A DNA stretch of 64,000 nucleotides from Thermoleophilia bacterium (GCA_027493445.1 JAOSKU010000001.1:2066822-2130821); one strand, 5' to 3'. Counted from the stretch's first letter, positions 25,368-36,914 are shown. Notes: generated from the letters alone by a model not told the origin. Numbers and translations are program-made.

Positions 25368-25547
25368 GAGACTCGCCCCATCACCCACAAGTACCGCGCC
25401 CTCCTCCGGCGGGGGGCGCGACCATTACCTTGCTGGTGGACGGCGACGAGTTGCTGGTCGCCGACCTGATCTTCCTCCGCATAGGGCGTTCGCCAAGGCG
25501 GCGTAGACGTCGGGCCGCGTGCCGGTGGCGGTCGCGACGACACTGGA

Positions 25548-26567
25548 TCACGCGCTCATGAGGAACCCATCTCTCAAAGGGTCGTGTGGGTTGATGATGA
25601 ACTGCCCGACGGCGATCACAAAGCCGTTGCCAGTTATCTCGGGAACGATAGCCTCGAACTCGCCTACGTTTGTCTGACCAACAATTCGTCCCTTGAAAAG
25701 TGTCCCGATGATGCTCTCGTGGGTGAATTCCTCCATCACTCGTAGCTTGCCCTTGGCGTGCAGAGCAGCCATCTTGGCACAGGTACCCGTTCCGCACGGG
25801 GAGCGGTCAAGAGATCCCCGACCGAAGACGACCACGTTCTGCGCGTCGGCGGCCGGGTGCCTGGGTTCGCCGAACATCTCGAGCAAGTCCACCGTGTTGA
25901 TATGTCGTTCCAGGGGATGTGAGACTTTCACGCTGCGGTTGACCTGCCCCAGTAGCCGCATCCCCGTTTCTATGATCAGTGGAGAGTTCTCGGGAGTTAT
26001 CGCGATGCCCAGTTGTGCGGCAGAAACCAGGGCTACGAAGTTGCCGCCAAAGGCGATGTCGACACTGACGCAATCCCTCCCGGGAAGCTCGATGGGGACA
26101 TCACTGGCGAACACAAAGGAGGGTGCGTTCCTCACGGTGACAGCGATGACGACGTCATCGCGTACCTGCGCAGTCGCTTCGACAAGTCCGGCCGGGGTGT
26201 CGATCACCACCCTGCGACTCGGTTCCTGCCCGGCGATGAAACCCATCTCAATCGCTGCAGTCAAAGCGCCGATGATCCCGTGGCCACACATGTTCAGGTA
26301 GCCCCCGCTGTCCATGAAGATCATGCCCAACTCGGCATCGGGATGCGACGGTTCCGTCAGCACGACTCCAAACATGTCCTTGTGACCGCGAGGCTCGTGT
26401 AGAAGGGCACTGCGCACACAGTCGCAGTTCTCCGAGACGTAGCGCTTCTTGGCAGCCATGCTCCCGCCGCGAATCCTCGGCATGCCGCCGACAATGATCC
26501 TCACCGGCTCGCCTCCGGCGTGGGCGTCAACTGTGAAGATGTGCTTTGCGCTGGTCACCCTGCGCAT
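25548..26567 (-). CDS. Proline racemase family protein (proline/hydroxyproline racemase or epimerase)
   Basis: The product of about 339 residues (from ATG 26567; GTG/ATG codons further upstream are possible) has both catalytic cysteines of true racemases: GYLNMCGHGIIGALTAAIEM and RSPCGTGTCAKMAALHAKG. TVDAHAGGEPVRIIVGG at the N-terminus and IGTLFKGRIVGQTNVGEFEA near the C-terminus complete the family pattern. Dehydratase members have Thr in place of the second Cys, so racemase or epimerase activity on proline, hydroxyproline or a related imino acid is expected. It closes the hyuAB cluster on the same strand. Confidence 0.88.
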   Translation of the reverse strand: MRRVTSAKHIFTVDAHAGGEPVRIIVGGMPRIRGGSMAAKKRYVSENCDCVRSALLHEPRGHKDMFGVVLTEPSHPDAELGMIFMDSGGYLNMCGHGIIGALTAAIEMGFIAGQEPSRRVVIDTPAGLVEATAQVRDDVVIAVTVRNAPSFVFASDVPIELPGRDCVSVDIAFGGNFVALVSAAQLGIAITPENSPLIIETGMRLLGQVNRSVKVSHPLERHINTVDLLEMFGEPRHPAADAQNVVVFGRGSLDRSPCGTGTCAKMAALHAKGKLRVMEEFTHESIIGTLFKGRIVGQTNVGEFEAIVPEITGNGFVIAVGQFIINPHDPLRDGFLMSA

Positions 26568-26681
26568 CCCGCGCACTGAGGACGGCGGAAGCAGTCCATC
26601 CACCGCGAGACTATGCAGGAGACCCCTGCCGTCACCCGCAGCATTGGATTCGATACGTCATCATCGATTCCATATGTCCCG

Positions 26682-28438
26682 TCACTGCCGCAATCTCAAT
26701 GTCTCGGCCTCGTCCAGAATGAGCTCGTCTCCGACTAACTTGATCGCGACTCCGTAGTCGAGCTTCGCGCTTTCCAGGCTCACGTACCCCTTGACCACAT
26801 CATTGAGAACAGCTCTCGGGTCCCTCTCGTACCGGTTACCCCAACCTCCGGCACCACCGGTGATCATGTGCCATTCCTCCCCAGCCGCCATCTTGTATGA
26901 GACAACCTTGCCAATCCTCTTCTCCTCGGGCGTGCCAGGATGGAGTATGGCGATGTTTGGCTTGCCTTGCCCACCGCCGAACAACCCGAAAGGGGCATCC
27001 TTGGTGCGCTCGACCACGCTCACGATGTTCAGATCGGCCAGCGCCTTCCAATGCTTCTCTACCCCGAGACCACCACGAAACTTCCCCGGGCCGCCGGAAT
27101 CCTGCCTCAGCTCGTACTTGGTCACCCGGACAGGGTACCTCTCCTCTATGACCTCGACCGGCACATTTTGAGATTCCCCCACCACATATCGATCAGGGCA
27201 TTCTCTCCGTCCCGATCGATACTGGCCCCGCCTCCGCAGGCCTCGTCCGCTCCGCTGGCGAAGAACGTCCCATCCACCGGGTCTACTCCAGAGAACAGAA
27301 CAAACGTAAGATCGCCTCCCGTGCCGGTCACAACCCTCTCCGGGGCGGCCTGAGACAGCGCCTTGAAGGCCAGTTGTCCCAGTACCATAGCGGGCCAACC
27401 ATACAAGAATAAGGCGGCGGGGGGCTTGGGGTTGAATATCGAACCCTCGGGCGCGATCACTTTCAGTGGTCGGAAGTGCCCTTCGTTGGAAGCATTGAGC
27501 GGCGTCGTGATCATCTTCATCACCAGTCTGCAGATCGAGACCGTCGACGCGTAAGGGCAGTTCGTGGGCCCCGCCTGAACCGACGCCGACCCAGTCGTAT
27601 CCATGATCAACTCGTCGCCCTGTTTCTTCACAGTCAGTTTAATCGGCACCGGGTCGCTGGTTATCCCATTGTCGTCCATGAAACCTTCGGCCGACCACTC
27701 CCCATCAGGCATCTCGACGATGGCTTTCCTCGCAAGCTGCTCACCGTGGTCAAGAAACCTCGCTACCGCCAGCTCGACCGTATCTTTCCCGTACTTCTCG
27801 ATCAGCTCCCCGACCCTCTTCGCTCCGTATTCTATGGCGGCAATCTGGCCGTGTAGGTCGCCCATAACTCCGTCCGGCACGCGAGTATTAGCCCGCAGGA
27901 TCTCCATGATCTCGTTGTCGTATTCTCCTCTCTTTTTCACCTTCGCACCATATATCTGGAGACCTTCCTGCCAACAATCGGTTGTGCTGACTCCATAGAT
28001 GTCTCCCGCACCGATATCCATCCAGTGCGCCTTACACGCTGAGTACCCGAACAGATTCCCCTCGATGAATATCGGCTTAATCAAAGTGACGTCCTGAGGA
28101 TGCGCACCGGTGAAGTACCCGTACGAACTCAGGACCACATCTCCATCATCAAGGTTGCCTTCGGTCAAATATCCGTTGATGACATTTCTTATGGCGAACG
28201 AAAGGCTGCCGCAAAAGTACGGTAATGCTGGTCCTTCTGCGAGAAGCTGCGCCTTCCGATCATAAAGACCTAGACTGAAATCAATCATCTCGTATATAAC
28301 GGGATTGAATGAAGCCCGAATCAGGATACTCTTCATCTGATTGGCAGTCGCTATATAGTAGTTTCTAATGACCTCGACGGTGATCGGGTCAACATCATTC
28401 ACAATCGTGGCAACTTCTGTATCCATTGTTGGATCCAT
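26682..28438 (-). CDS. hyuB: Hydantoinase B/5-oxoprolinase subunit (one frameshift)
   Basis: The N-terminal 425 codons (DPITVEVIRNYYIATANQMK, ASFNPVIYEMIDFSLGLYD, GAHPQDVTLIKPIF, GPTNCPYASTVSICRLV) match HyuB. The frame ends at 27146, and the C-terminal part (VPVEVIEERYPVRVTKYELR, DSGGPGKFRGGLGVEKHW, ITGGAGGWGNRYERDP) continues in another frame. One A is missing from the TTTT run at 27166-27169 (plus strand), which restores NLKNVPVEV. The full protein is about 585 residues, normal for the family. HyuA and HyuB together hydrolyse 5-oxoproline or N-methylhydantoin-like cyclic amides with ATP. ATG 28438 has GGGGG upstream. Confidence 0.87.
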
Positions 28439-28447
28439 GAGTACCCC

Positions 28448-30497
28448 CTATGCTCTAGTGATTACCAGATTGCCTAGTCTATCCACTTCGCAGATATGCC
28501 CTTCGCCCACGACCGTCACCGTCGTTGGCTCTTCTATCAAAGCGGGGCCCGTTACCACGTTGTTGGCCAACAGCTTGTCTCTCTCATAGAGATCGTGCTC
28601 TGTCCAACCGCACTTCACAAAATCGAAGACGCTTCGTTGACCCTTGAAGGCTTCACCGGCATGCTTGGTGCCTACGCCCACTTCTCTCAACTTGGGCTTC
28701 GGTATCTCCCCAGGGCAGCAACGCGCGCGTTTACAATTTCGGCCGGTTGACTCAGGTTATAACCATAAACATCAGCGTATGCCTTCTTGAACTCCTCAAA
28801 CAGGCGGGTCTTGCCGTTCTCACGCAGGGTGAACGTCAGCGGAACGGACACGGCGTGCTCCTGGCCCGCGTACCTCATATCCAGAGACTTCAGCATCCTC
28901 CGGTCTTGCTCGGGAATACGTTCCCTGTCCAGGATATCCGTGCCTCGCTGAACCAACTCCTCGAAGCGACTGTCGAGCTCGTCGATGCTCACGAGGTCCA
29001 GTTTCTTCATCACGGTCGAGGAGAAATCGTGTCTGACGTCGACCATCAACATACCCCAGGCAGAGAATGTGGCTGGGGCAACAGGGACAATGGCTGAGGC
29101 CATATCGAGCTCATCGATGAGGAAGGAGCCGAAGAGGGCACCGCCGCCGCCAAAGCACAGCAAAGCGAAGTCTCGCGGGTCATCGCCTTTTTCGGCGGCA
29201 ATGTCCTTCGTCGCCTCGGCCATGTGGCTCATGGCTATTCGGAGTATGCCACTGGAAGCGTCGTAGAGGTCCATCCCCAGCCGGTCGCCTAGGTTCTCCT
29301 TGATGCCCTTTGTTGCCACGTCCGCATCCAAGGCCATTTCACCCCCGAGGAAATACCCCGGGTCTATATACCCGTTGCACACGAGGGCGTCCGTGACGGT
29401 CGGCTCAGTCCCTCCTTGCCCATAGCACATCGGTCCTGGACTGGCACCCGCGCTATGCGGACCCACCTGTAGCGCCCCAGCCGCGTCGAGCCAGCCGATG
29501 CTTCCGCCTCCAGCACCCACGCTGCGAATGTCAAGGTTGGGGATGAGCACTGAGTAACCACAAGCTTTCGCCTCTTGCTCCGTTCTAGCCTTGCCATTCT
29601 TGATCATGCATACGTCGTAACTCGTTCCGCCGACATCCATCGTGATCAGATTTAGGTATGCGAAGTTGTTCGCGATGAACATCCCTCCGATCACCCCACC
29701 AGCTGGCCCTGACAACAGGGTGTTTATTGCACCTCTCTTGCCAAGCTCGCTGGTCATTCCACCGCCGTCCGACCGGGTCAAGACAACCTGCCCAGCAAAG
29801 CCCTTCTCCGCCAAGGCAACTTCCAGGTTTCCTATTGAAGACTCGACCACCGGTCCAAGGTACGCGTTCAGTATGGTCGTCATACTCCGCTCGTACTCGC
29901 GGTGCTCGCGCACCACGTCAGATGAGATTGTCACCCGGAGGCCTGGACATTCCTCGGCCAAGATGGCCTTCACAGCCCTTTCGTGAACCGGGTTTACATA
30001 GGAATGCAGGAGACAAACGGCAACTGCTTCTACCCCCCTGGCCTTCAGCATCGCGGCTACTCGTCGCACATCCTCTTCGACTAGTCCGGTAACAACACCC
30101 CCTCTGGCATCGAGCCTCTCGGATACCTCAAACCGGAGCTCTCGGGGACAAGCTGCGAGGGTTTGTGGTACTTGGGGTTGTACATTTCGGGCCGGTTGTA
30201 GCGCATGATCTCGGGAACGTCGCGGAATCCCCTGGTCGCGATATATGCCGTGTTGGCCCCTTTACGCTCGAGCAAGGCGTTTATTGCCGTCGTCGATCCG
30301 TGAACAAACAGTCGCGTTGCTTCACTGAAAGCTAGCTTCTCCTTTTCTATTACATTCATTATGCCTATAAGCGTATTCGCAGGGGTCGTCGATGACTTGT
30401 TGAGCCAGAAGGCGCCTGTCTTTTCATCTAGAACTACCAGATCCGTAAACGTTCCACCCGTGTCAATAGCAATCCTTAAATGCTTTGTTTCTCCCAT
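28448..30497 (-). CDS. hyuA: Hydantoinase A/5-oxoprolinase subunit (two frameshifts)
   Basis: Three frames make one protein of about 683 residues. The N-terminus has the ATP-binding motif LRIAIDTGGTFTDLVVLD and FVHGSTTAINALLERKGA. The middle has TRSDGGGMTSELGKRGAINT, LLSGPAGGVIGGMFIAN and TMDVGGTSYDVCMIKNG. The end has VTGPALIEEPTTVTVVGEGH. Breaks fall at a four-G run (30144-30147) and a four-C run (28708-28711) on the plus strand; adding one base at each gives LVPRELRFEVSERLD and AALGEIPKPKLREVG. The gene precedes hyuB by 9 bases. Both lesions look like homopolymer under-calls. Confidence 0.87.
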
Positions 30498-30618
30498 AGT
30501 CTTTCCTTCCGATAATTATGGTCGTCTGATAGAAGGTACAGCACCAAGCATAATTGTGCACCAAGTGTTCGATACACGTACCCTCGTCCTGAGAGATTCC
30601 TAAGCTTTTGGACAGTAC

Positions 30619-31887
30619 TTACGCCGTACGCTCCTTGAGCGAATTCACATAGAAGGTCCCCTCCTTCATTACCATCAAGAGGCGCGATGCGTCCTGCAGT
30701 ATGCGAACATCGTCCAATGGATCGCCGTCGACGACGAGCACGTCCGCCAGCTTGTCCGCTTCTATCACCCCAACTCGGTCGTCCACCCGGCAGGCCTCGG
30801 CCGAGGTCTTGGTGGCGGCCACGATAGCCTGCATGGGTGTGAAGCCACGGCGAACCATGTGCTCCAACTCACGCGCGTTCCGACCATGCATCGTCTCGTC
30901 GATAGCATCTGAGCCAACGGCGATCTTGACACCCGCTGCCGCGGCTTTCGTGAAGCTCTCAGCGTGGACTTCCCTGATCTTCTTAATCTTCTCCAGCGCC
31001 ACTGCGGAGAGACCCATCTCCTTTCCGTGTTCAGCCAACTCCTCTGCGATGAACAGGGTAGGCACCAAATAGGTGTTGCTGTCGAGCAGCATCTGGATGG
31101 CTTCATTGTCGAGCATGCTTCCGTGCTCGATCGACCACACACCGGCTCGGATGGCGTTCTTGATTCCCTGAGTACCCTCCGCGTGGGCCATGACTGCCTT
31201 GCCGCGGGCCGACGCCTCATGCACGATGGTCTTAAGTTCCTCGAGAGTCCATTCGTTGTAGTTCGGCGAATCCGCCGGCGATGCGACGCCTCCCGTGGCG
31301 CACACTTTGATGAAGTCAAAGCCTTCCCGCAGCGCCTTGCGTGTTGCCCTCTGCACATCCGCCACTCCGCTGCATATCTCGACGCCCGTGTAGAGCGGAA
31401 CGCTCAAACCTCGCGGATAGTAGTCGTCCAAGTGTCCGCCGATCTGACCAAGCCCGGCAGCCATGATCATTCGAGGACCTTCGACTAGACCCATTTCGAC
31501 GGCCACACGCAGACCCACATCGTTTGCAATGCCGGGCTCGCGGATGGTCGTGAACCCAGCGTGCAGGGTGCGTTTCATCATCTCCGCTGTCTTGAAAGTC
31601 TCGACGGTCGGCGGTGTGAAGAGCCTCTTCTCGACGCTCATCGTGGTCAGGGAGACGTGACAGTGGCAGTCAAACATGCCCGGCATGATCGTCCGGCCCG
31701 TAGTGTCGATGACTTCGCATCCCTGGGGAATGCCAACTTCGGTCCGACTTCCCGCTTCTCGAACAGTCGATCCCTGAACGAGGACGACCGCATCCTGAAC
31801 CGGCCCTCGCCCGGTGCCATCGATCAGCGTCCCTCCGACCAATGCCAATAGATCCTCATCGACCATTCTCGCCCCCTGCTCTTCCAC
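30619..31887 (-). CDS. Amidohydrolase family metal-dependent hydrolase
   Basis: The 422-residue protein shows GGTLIDGTGRGPVQDAVVLV, the metal site FDCHCHVSLTT (HxH), carboxylated-Lys region DFIKVCATGGVASP, MAHAEGTQG and SIEHGSMLD (two His) and AVGSDAIDET (metal Asp), then ADVLVVDGDPLDDVRIL. This is the imidazolonepropionase/Xaa-Pro-dipeptidase-like subgroup. GTG 31887 follows GGAGGT at 9 bases; ATG 31866 is an alternative start. It lies 121 bases upstream of hyuA on the same strand and may open a cyclic amide or peptide-like bond in the same pathway. Confidence 0.85.
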   Translation of the reverse strand: MEEQGARMVDEDLLALVGGTLIDGTGRGPVQDAVVLVQGSTVREAGSRTEVGIPQGCEVIDTTGRTIMPGMFDCHCHVSLTTMSVEKRLFTPPTVETFKTAEMMKRTLHAGFTTIREPGIANDVGLRVAVEMGLVEGPRMIMAAGLGQIGGHLDDYYPRGLSVPLYTGVEICSGVADVQRATRKALREGFDFIKVCATGGVASPADSPNYNEWTLEELKTIVHEASARGKAVMAHAEGTQGIKNAIRAGVWSIEHGSMLDNEAIQMLLDSNTYLVPTLFIAEELAEHGKEMGLSAVALEKIKKIREVHAESFTKAAAAGVKIAVGSDAIDETMHGRNARELEHMVRRGFTPMQAIVAATKTSAEACRVDDRVGVIEADKLADVLVVDGDPLDDVRILQDASRLLMVMKEGTFYVNSLKERTA

Positions 31888-32030
31888 AGCCGATCTACCT
31901 CCGGCCCAAACGTCCCTTCATCCCGACTGCCACTCGCTCGCACTTGACCGGACAGCCTGGCCATCCGGAGCAGAGACCGAAGCCACCGCCGGAGGGCCTC
32001 CTCGACAGGGGCCGGCGTGCCAGCACGCCC

Positions 32031-33931
32031 CTATCGTGCCAGAGCTTCCGCTACGTCTCCCAGACCGAGCTTGTCGAGCGTCGCGGTCGTTGGCCGCCCG
32101 GTAGCCACATCCCACTCGCGCAGCCCGTAGTACTCGTCCAGCATCTGGTCAAGCTTCGCGGGAGATACAACCTCGCCCTTGTACTGTCCGGATCGCACCG
32201 GATCGTACTGGAATCGGTATGGCACCTCATCGTTGTGGCGATCAAGCCCGTCACGCATGTTGAACGCTCGCTCCAGCGAAACTACGCGCCATCCGAGGGT
32301 CATGAGATCCTCAACGCCCAGCGAGATGCCTGTGCCGGCGCTGTAAAACTCGGCCATCAACTCTGGCGTGAATCCGACGGCGCACAACGCAGCAAACGTG
32401 CAGATGCCCAGCGAGTCCACGGCGACGTACACATCCTCGTGCCAGCGCACAATTTCCGCTCGCTTCTCGTACAGGACGGGGTTGGCGTACTGGGCGTCTC
32501 CGGTGATTCCTTTGACGAGCCCGATCCCATCGGGAGTCAGGCCGTACTCCGCAACCGGCGCGCTCGTGCAGTGATCCCCCCCACGCGGGTTGAGTGCGTT
32601 GCCCAGCGCGTAGCCCTTCGATCCGCGAACGTCCATCCCGGGGTGCTCGAGGCCGCCTGAGACCACCGCCCACTTCCAAGAGTCCTTGCCGACGCGCTCA
32701 GAGACCCGCACCAGGCCTTCGGCCAGCAGATCACCGATGCCTTCCCGGTAGGCTATCTTCTTGATCATCGCGATGACAGCATCGGCGTTGCCCCAGGCCA
32801 TGTCCAGCCCATCGACCTCCTTCTGGGACAGAACGCCACGTTCCACCGATTCCATGGCCCACGCGATCGTCGTGCCGGTCGACGCACAATCCAGGCCAAG
32901 CTCATTGGCGAGTCCGGAGGCGGCGATGAGAGCCTCGGTATCAGCGACACCTACGTTGGCGCCAAAGTCGGTGCTCTGTTCGTGCTCGATGGCCAAGCAT
33001 GTGGTACCGGCAAACCGGCCAGAGGTGATCTTGAGATTCCGGCGACAGCCGATCGTGCAAGCCGAGCAACTGCCCCGGGCCCGCAAGTATCCCTTTTCCA
33101 CAAAGGTCTGTCCGGTGAGTAGCTCCACGCCCTCGATGCGCCCAAGTTGCCAGTTGCGGGTCGGAAGTATCTCCATCTGGTCCCAAGCGCCGACGAAGCC
33201 CGAGGGGCCAAACATATGGAGCCCCTGCGCAAAAGGATCTTTTGCGACAGCTCTGTGAACGGCCTTGGCGGCCTCTTTGAACCTGGGCGGATAAGCGATC
33301 TTCAACGACCCGGTGCCGCGCACCGCGATAGCCTTCAGGTTCTTGGAACCCATGACTGCTCCCGCGCCCCCTCGGCCAATCGAGTAGCCAGCTGAGAGCA
33401 TGATGTTCGCGTACTTCACCAGGTTCTCCCCGGCGGGTCCTATGGCAGCCACCTCCACATCGGGCACGCCAAGTTCGGCCGCTACCGCCTTGCAGGTCGC
33501 CGAGATGGCCAGTCCGCGCAGCTTGGCGGCATCGCGAATCTCTATCCGGTCGTTGTCGATGAGGATGTAGACGGGCGTCTCCGCCGCTCCGTGAATCACG
33601 AGATGATCGTAGCCGGCGAACCTCAGCTGCGCCCCCAGAATCCGCCCCCCGACCCCTTCGCATAGCGATTGGTCAGCGGACTTCTGAATGCCACAGAGGT
33701 GCGCGAACCAGTTGGCGCGGTGGTGCCGATCAGGGGCCCCGCTCCAAAAACCAGGAGATTCTCGGGACCAAGCGGATCGGTACCCGCTTTCAGGCCATCC
33801 CAGAGCAGTCGCGCGTTGATTCCCCGTCCTCCCACATACGTGCGAGCCAACTCCTCTCCCAGCGACTCCTTCCAAACATTCCGGCCCGAGAGGTCTACGT
33901 GCAGGATCTTTCCGGCATATCCAAAGTCCAT
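32031..33931 (-). CDS. aor: Tungsten-dependent aldehyde:ferredoxin oxidoreductase (one frameshift)
   Basis: The N-terminus MDFGYAGKILHVDLSGRNV and TYVGGRGINARLLWDGLKAG is in one frame and the remainder in another; one base added to the five-C run at 33632-33636 joins GGGFWG to AQLRFAGYDHLVIHG. The about 633-residue protein contains the pterin-binding GRGGAGAVMGSKNLKAIAV and the [4Fe-4S] cysteines GSCSACTIGCRRNLK with a fourth in GLDCASTG. AOR oxidises aldehydes to acids with reduction of ferredoxin in the cytoplasm. Its ferredoxin partner is encoded 3 bases upstream. In context it may detoxify or use aldehydes made by amino acid breakdown. Confidence 0.9.
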
Positions 33932-33934
33932 CGC

Positions 33935-34276
33935 TCACACCTCCCCGAGCGCGACCAAAGAGACCAGCTGCTTGTCTGCCGCCTCATCGGTCTGGTCTGA
34001 GTATTTCTCCCAATCGACAAGGCGTATGACTCCGAAGCCGCAAGCCTGGACGCACGCGGGTTTGCCGCCGCACATGTCGCATCGTTCCACGTTGGTGCCT
34101 GCCTCTCCGGAGTAGTTGACGACAGCCATGGGAAAGAACACTCCCTCATGAATCTCCCGCCGCACCGCGATGAGCGCTCGCGGGCTGAACTCTCCCTTCT
34201 TCTCGAACGAGCACGCAAGAACGCACGAATCACACCCCGTGCATTTCCGAACGTCTGCAATCAGCGCCTTCAGCAT
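33935..34276 (-). CDS. Ferredoxin-like 2x[4Fe-4S] electron carrier of AOR
   Basis: A 113-residue protein with CTGCDSCVLACSFEKKG and CDMCGGKPACVQACGFG, cysteine arrays of the HycB/DMSO-reductase-B type. The ATG at 34276 follows GGAGA; GTG 34285 is an alternative. It is encoded immediately before the aldehyde oxidoreductase, the arrangement seen for dedicated AOR electron carriers. Confidence 0.88.
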   Translation of the reverse strand: MLKALIADVRKCTGCDSCVLACSFEKKGEFSPRALIAVRREIHEGVFFPMAVVNYSGEAGTNVERCDMCGGKPACVQACGFGVIRLVDWEKYSDQTDEAADKQLVSLVALGEV

Positions 34277-34373
34277 CTTCTCCACCTCACTTGACTCACG
34301 AGGATTGACTTGCAGTCACCGCTCTTCACACAGCCAGCTCAACCACCACACTGCGCCGACATGAACACCGGCG

Positions 34374-35336
34374 TCAGAAACGGCGGCGGCGCAGAATCTG
34401 GTCTGTACCCACGGCCACTAGAATCAGTGCACCTTGAACCACTTGTTGGTAGGTTGGGTCGAGCCCCAGCAAGTTGAAGCCATTGCCAATCAATGCAAGG
34501 ATGAACACGCCCAGTACGGCCCGCCACATGGTGCCCTCGCCACCCAGGATGCTCGTCCCACCGACTACTGCGGCGGCGATCGCGCTCAGCTCGAGCCCGG
34601 TGTACATGCTGGCCTGCGCCGACGAGGCCCGCGAGGCTCCGATGAGCCCGGCCGTGGCGGCGAGGCTACCGGAGAGCGTCATCACGAAGGAACTCACTAC
34701 TCGAGTTCGGATTCCGCTGAGGCGGGCGGCTTCCCGGTTGCCTCCCACCGCATAGACCGCCCGACCGAAGGTGGTACGCGACAGCAGCAGCCCGCTGAGC
34801 ACCGCGACGGCGATGAACAGCCACGATCCCGTCGTGATACCGAATACCGGCGAGGCGTCGTTGAAGACACCGAACGAGCGCGAAGTCGTGGCGACCAGTT
34901 GTCCTTCGGTCACGACGACCGCCAAGCCTCGGAACACTATGCCGGTGGCCAGGGTCGCAATGAAAGAGTTGATTCTCCCGTAGTTCACGAGCAGACCGTT
35001 CATCAAGCCAAGGCCGGCGCCCACGAGGATTCCGGTGGCAAACCCAGCAGCAACGCCGAAGTGATTCGTGGTCTGCACGGCGATGATCGCGGAAACCGTC
35101 AGCACCGCACTCATGGAAAGATCGAAGACCCCGGAGATGATGCAAAGGGTCGCCGCAGCGGCTAGGATCCCGACCATCGCGCTCTGGTCCAACAGGTTGA
35201 CCATGTTGGTGGGAGTGAAGAATGTCGTGGTAGAAAGCGACAAGGCCACGAACATCACCACGAAGCTGACCGCGATCCCGTAGTCGCGTGTGCTGCTTAG
35301 GGCCCGTTGGCCCACGGTGATAACAGAAGCCCTCAT
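34374..35336 (-). CDS. ABC transporter permease, ribose/RbsC type
   Basis: The 320-residue protein is almost entirely hydrophobic with 8-10 membrane segments (for example YGIAVSFVVMFVALSLSTTT, MVGILAAAATLCIISGVFDL, ALIGNGFNLLGL) and the EAA-like permease motif AVYAVGGNREAARLSGI. This is characteristic of carbohydrate-uptake-2 family permeases. Its ATG overlaps the ATPase stop (ATGA). Transporters of this class also import purines, autoinducer-2 and amine-like compounds, so the substrate here is open. Confidence 0.9.
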   Translation of the reverse strand: MRASVITVGQRALSSTRDYGIAVSFVVMFVALSLSTTTFFTPTNMVNLLDQSAMVGILAAAATLCIISGVFDLSMSAVLTVSAIIAVQTTNHFGVAAGFATGILVGAGLGLMNGLLVNYGRINSFIATLATGIVFRGLAVVVTEGQLVATTSRSFGVFNDASPVFGITTGSWLFIAVAVLSGLLLSRTTFGRAVYAVGGNREAARLSGIRTRVVSSFVMTLSGSLAATAGLIGASRASSAQASMYTGLELSAIAAAVVGGTSILGGEGTMWRAVLGVFILALIGNGFNLLGLDPTYQQVVQGALILVAVGTDQILRRRRF

Positions 35337-36910
35337 GCCTTCCTACCCCGATCTTCGCCACCGAGTCCATCGAAAGCGGTCGCCAGGATAGCCTCGGTAT
35401 CGGTGTCCCCTCGCTGGAATGTTGCTGCGATCCGCCCTTGCCGCATCACACAAACTCGGTGGGACATGCCAATCACCTCCTCATTCTCTGACGAAATGAG
35501 CAGGATGGCATGGCCAGCAGCAGCCAGATCCCGTAATAGCTGATGGATCTGGACCTTCGCCGCAACGTCCACACCCCTAGTCGGTTCGTCAACAATCAAG
35601 AGCTGTGGGCGCCGCAACAGCCACTTGGAGAACATGGTCTTCTGCTGATTTCCGCCGGAAAGCGTCCAGACTGGCCCCTCGGTGGTGGCGGCTCGGATGT
35701 CGGTTCGCTCCATCAGCGCTGTTGTCTCACGGCGCTCCTTCCGGCGTTTGAGGACCCCTCCCGCGGACAGCTCGCCAAGCGAGGCAAGGCTGATGTTTTC
35801 TCTCACCGACCGACCAAGAACCAAACCGTCCGTTTTGCGATCCTCCGGCACCAAGGCTATACCAGCTCGCATGGCGATGCTTGGGGATGACGGATGCACG
35901 GTCTTCCCGTTCACCACCACCTCCCCCGCGTCGGCCCGCTCAGCCCCGAAGATGAGTCGAGCGGTCTCGGATCGTCCCGAACCCACGAGTCCCGCAACTC
36001 CAAGGATCTCGCCGCGCCTGATCTCAAAGGACACACCGCGGACAGCCTGGCCCCGGCGCAGATCTCGAACGGCGAGGACGACCGGAGCGTTGTGGGGCAC
36101 GGGCTCCGGCTCCGGGTAGAGAACATCCACCTGTCGACCGACCATCGACCTCACCAACGTGTCCGCCGTCTGTCCGACGGTAGGTCCGCCGGTGACCAGC
36201 CGGCCGTCGCGAAGAACACCAAGGGTGTCAGTCACGGAAAGCGCCTGCTCCAGGTAGTGCGAGATGAACACCACCGCGATGTTTGAGTCCGCAAGGCGTT
36301 GCATCAGTACGAGTAGTTGCTCCGCATCACTTGTTGTGAGGACCGCCGTCGGCTCATCCATGATGATGACCTCAGCGTTTCGAGCGATAGCGCGCATGAT
36401 CTCGACGCGCAGCTGCTTGGCGAGGGGCAGAGCGCCGGCCAGAGCCTGCGGGTCGAGATCGTCAAACCCGACTTCATCTCGCAACTCGAGGAAGCGAGCG
36501 TGATTGGCGCGAGACTGGACCCACCCGCCACGCTGGGCGAGTCGACCCATCAGCACGTTCTCCAGCACGCTGCGTCGAGGAACGAGTGACAGCTCCTGCG
36601 TGATCATTGTCACCCCGTGAGCAAGGGCGTCACGCGGCGACTGGACTCGTATCGGGGTGCCGTCCTTGAGAACGGCACCCCGATCGGGCCTGATGATCCC
36701 AGCCAAGATCTTCATGAGAGTCGACTTGCCGGCGCCGTTCTCACCGACCAGTCCGTGGACACGACCGCGTTCGAAGCCTATCGTCACATCGGTGAGGACA
36801 GGCACACCGCCGTAGGACTTGGAGATGCCCTGCATGAGCAGGAACGAACCAGCCTTCGCGGGCGTAGCTTGGGCCCCGCCGTGGGGCTGCTTTGTGAGCT
36901 GGTCCGTCAT
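35333..36910 (-). CDS. ABC transporter ATP-binding protein with two cassettes, RbsA type
   Basis: The about 525-residue protein has two ABC domains. The first has Walker A GENGAGKSTLMKILAG, a degenerate signature ALPLAKQLRVEIMRAIA and Walker B EVIIMDEPTAVL. The second has a degenerate Walker A (AGLVGSGRSETARLIFG), as usual for this family, with signature WTLSGGNQQKTMFSKWL and LLIVDEPTRGVDVAAK. ATG 36910 lies 4 bases after the binding-protein stop. It energises the uptake system. Confidence 0.93.
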   Translation of the reverse strand: MTDQLTKQPHGGAQATPAKAGSFLLMQGISKSYGGVPVLTDVTIGFERGRVHGLVGENGAGKSTLMKILAGIIRPDRGAVLKDGTPIRVQSPRDALAHGVTMITQELSLVPRRSVLENVLMGRLAQRGGWVQSRANHARFLELRDEVGFDDLDPQALAGALPLAKQLRVEIMRAIARNAEVIIMDEPTAVLTTSDAEQLLVLMQRLADSNIAVVFISHYLEQALSVTDTLGVLRDGRLVTGGPTVGQTADTLVRSMVGRQVDVLYPEPEPVPHNAPVVLAVRDLRRGQAVRGVSFEIRRGEILGVAGLVGSGRSETARLIFGAERADAGEVVVNGKTVHPSSPSIAMRAGIALVPEDRKTDGLVLGRSVRENISLASLGELSAGGVLKRRKERRETTALMERTDIRAATTEGPVWTLSGGNQQKTMFSKWLLRRPQLLIVDEPTRGVDVAAKVQIHQLLRDLAAAGHAILLISSENEEVIGMSHRVCVMRQGRIAATFQRGDTDTEAILATAFDGLGGEDRGRKA

Positions 36911-36914
36911 GCTC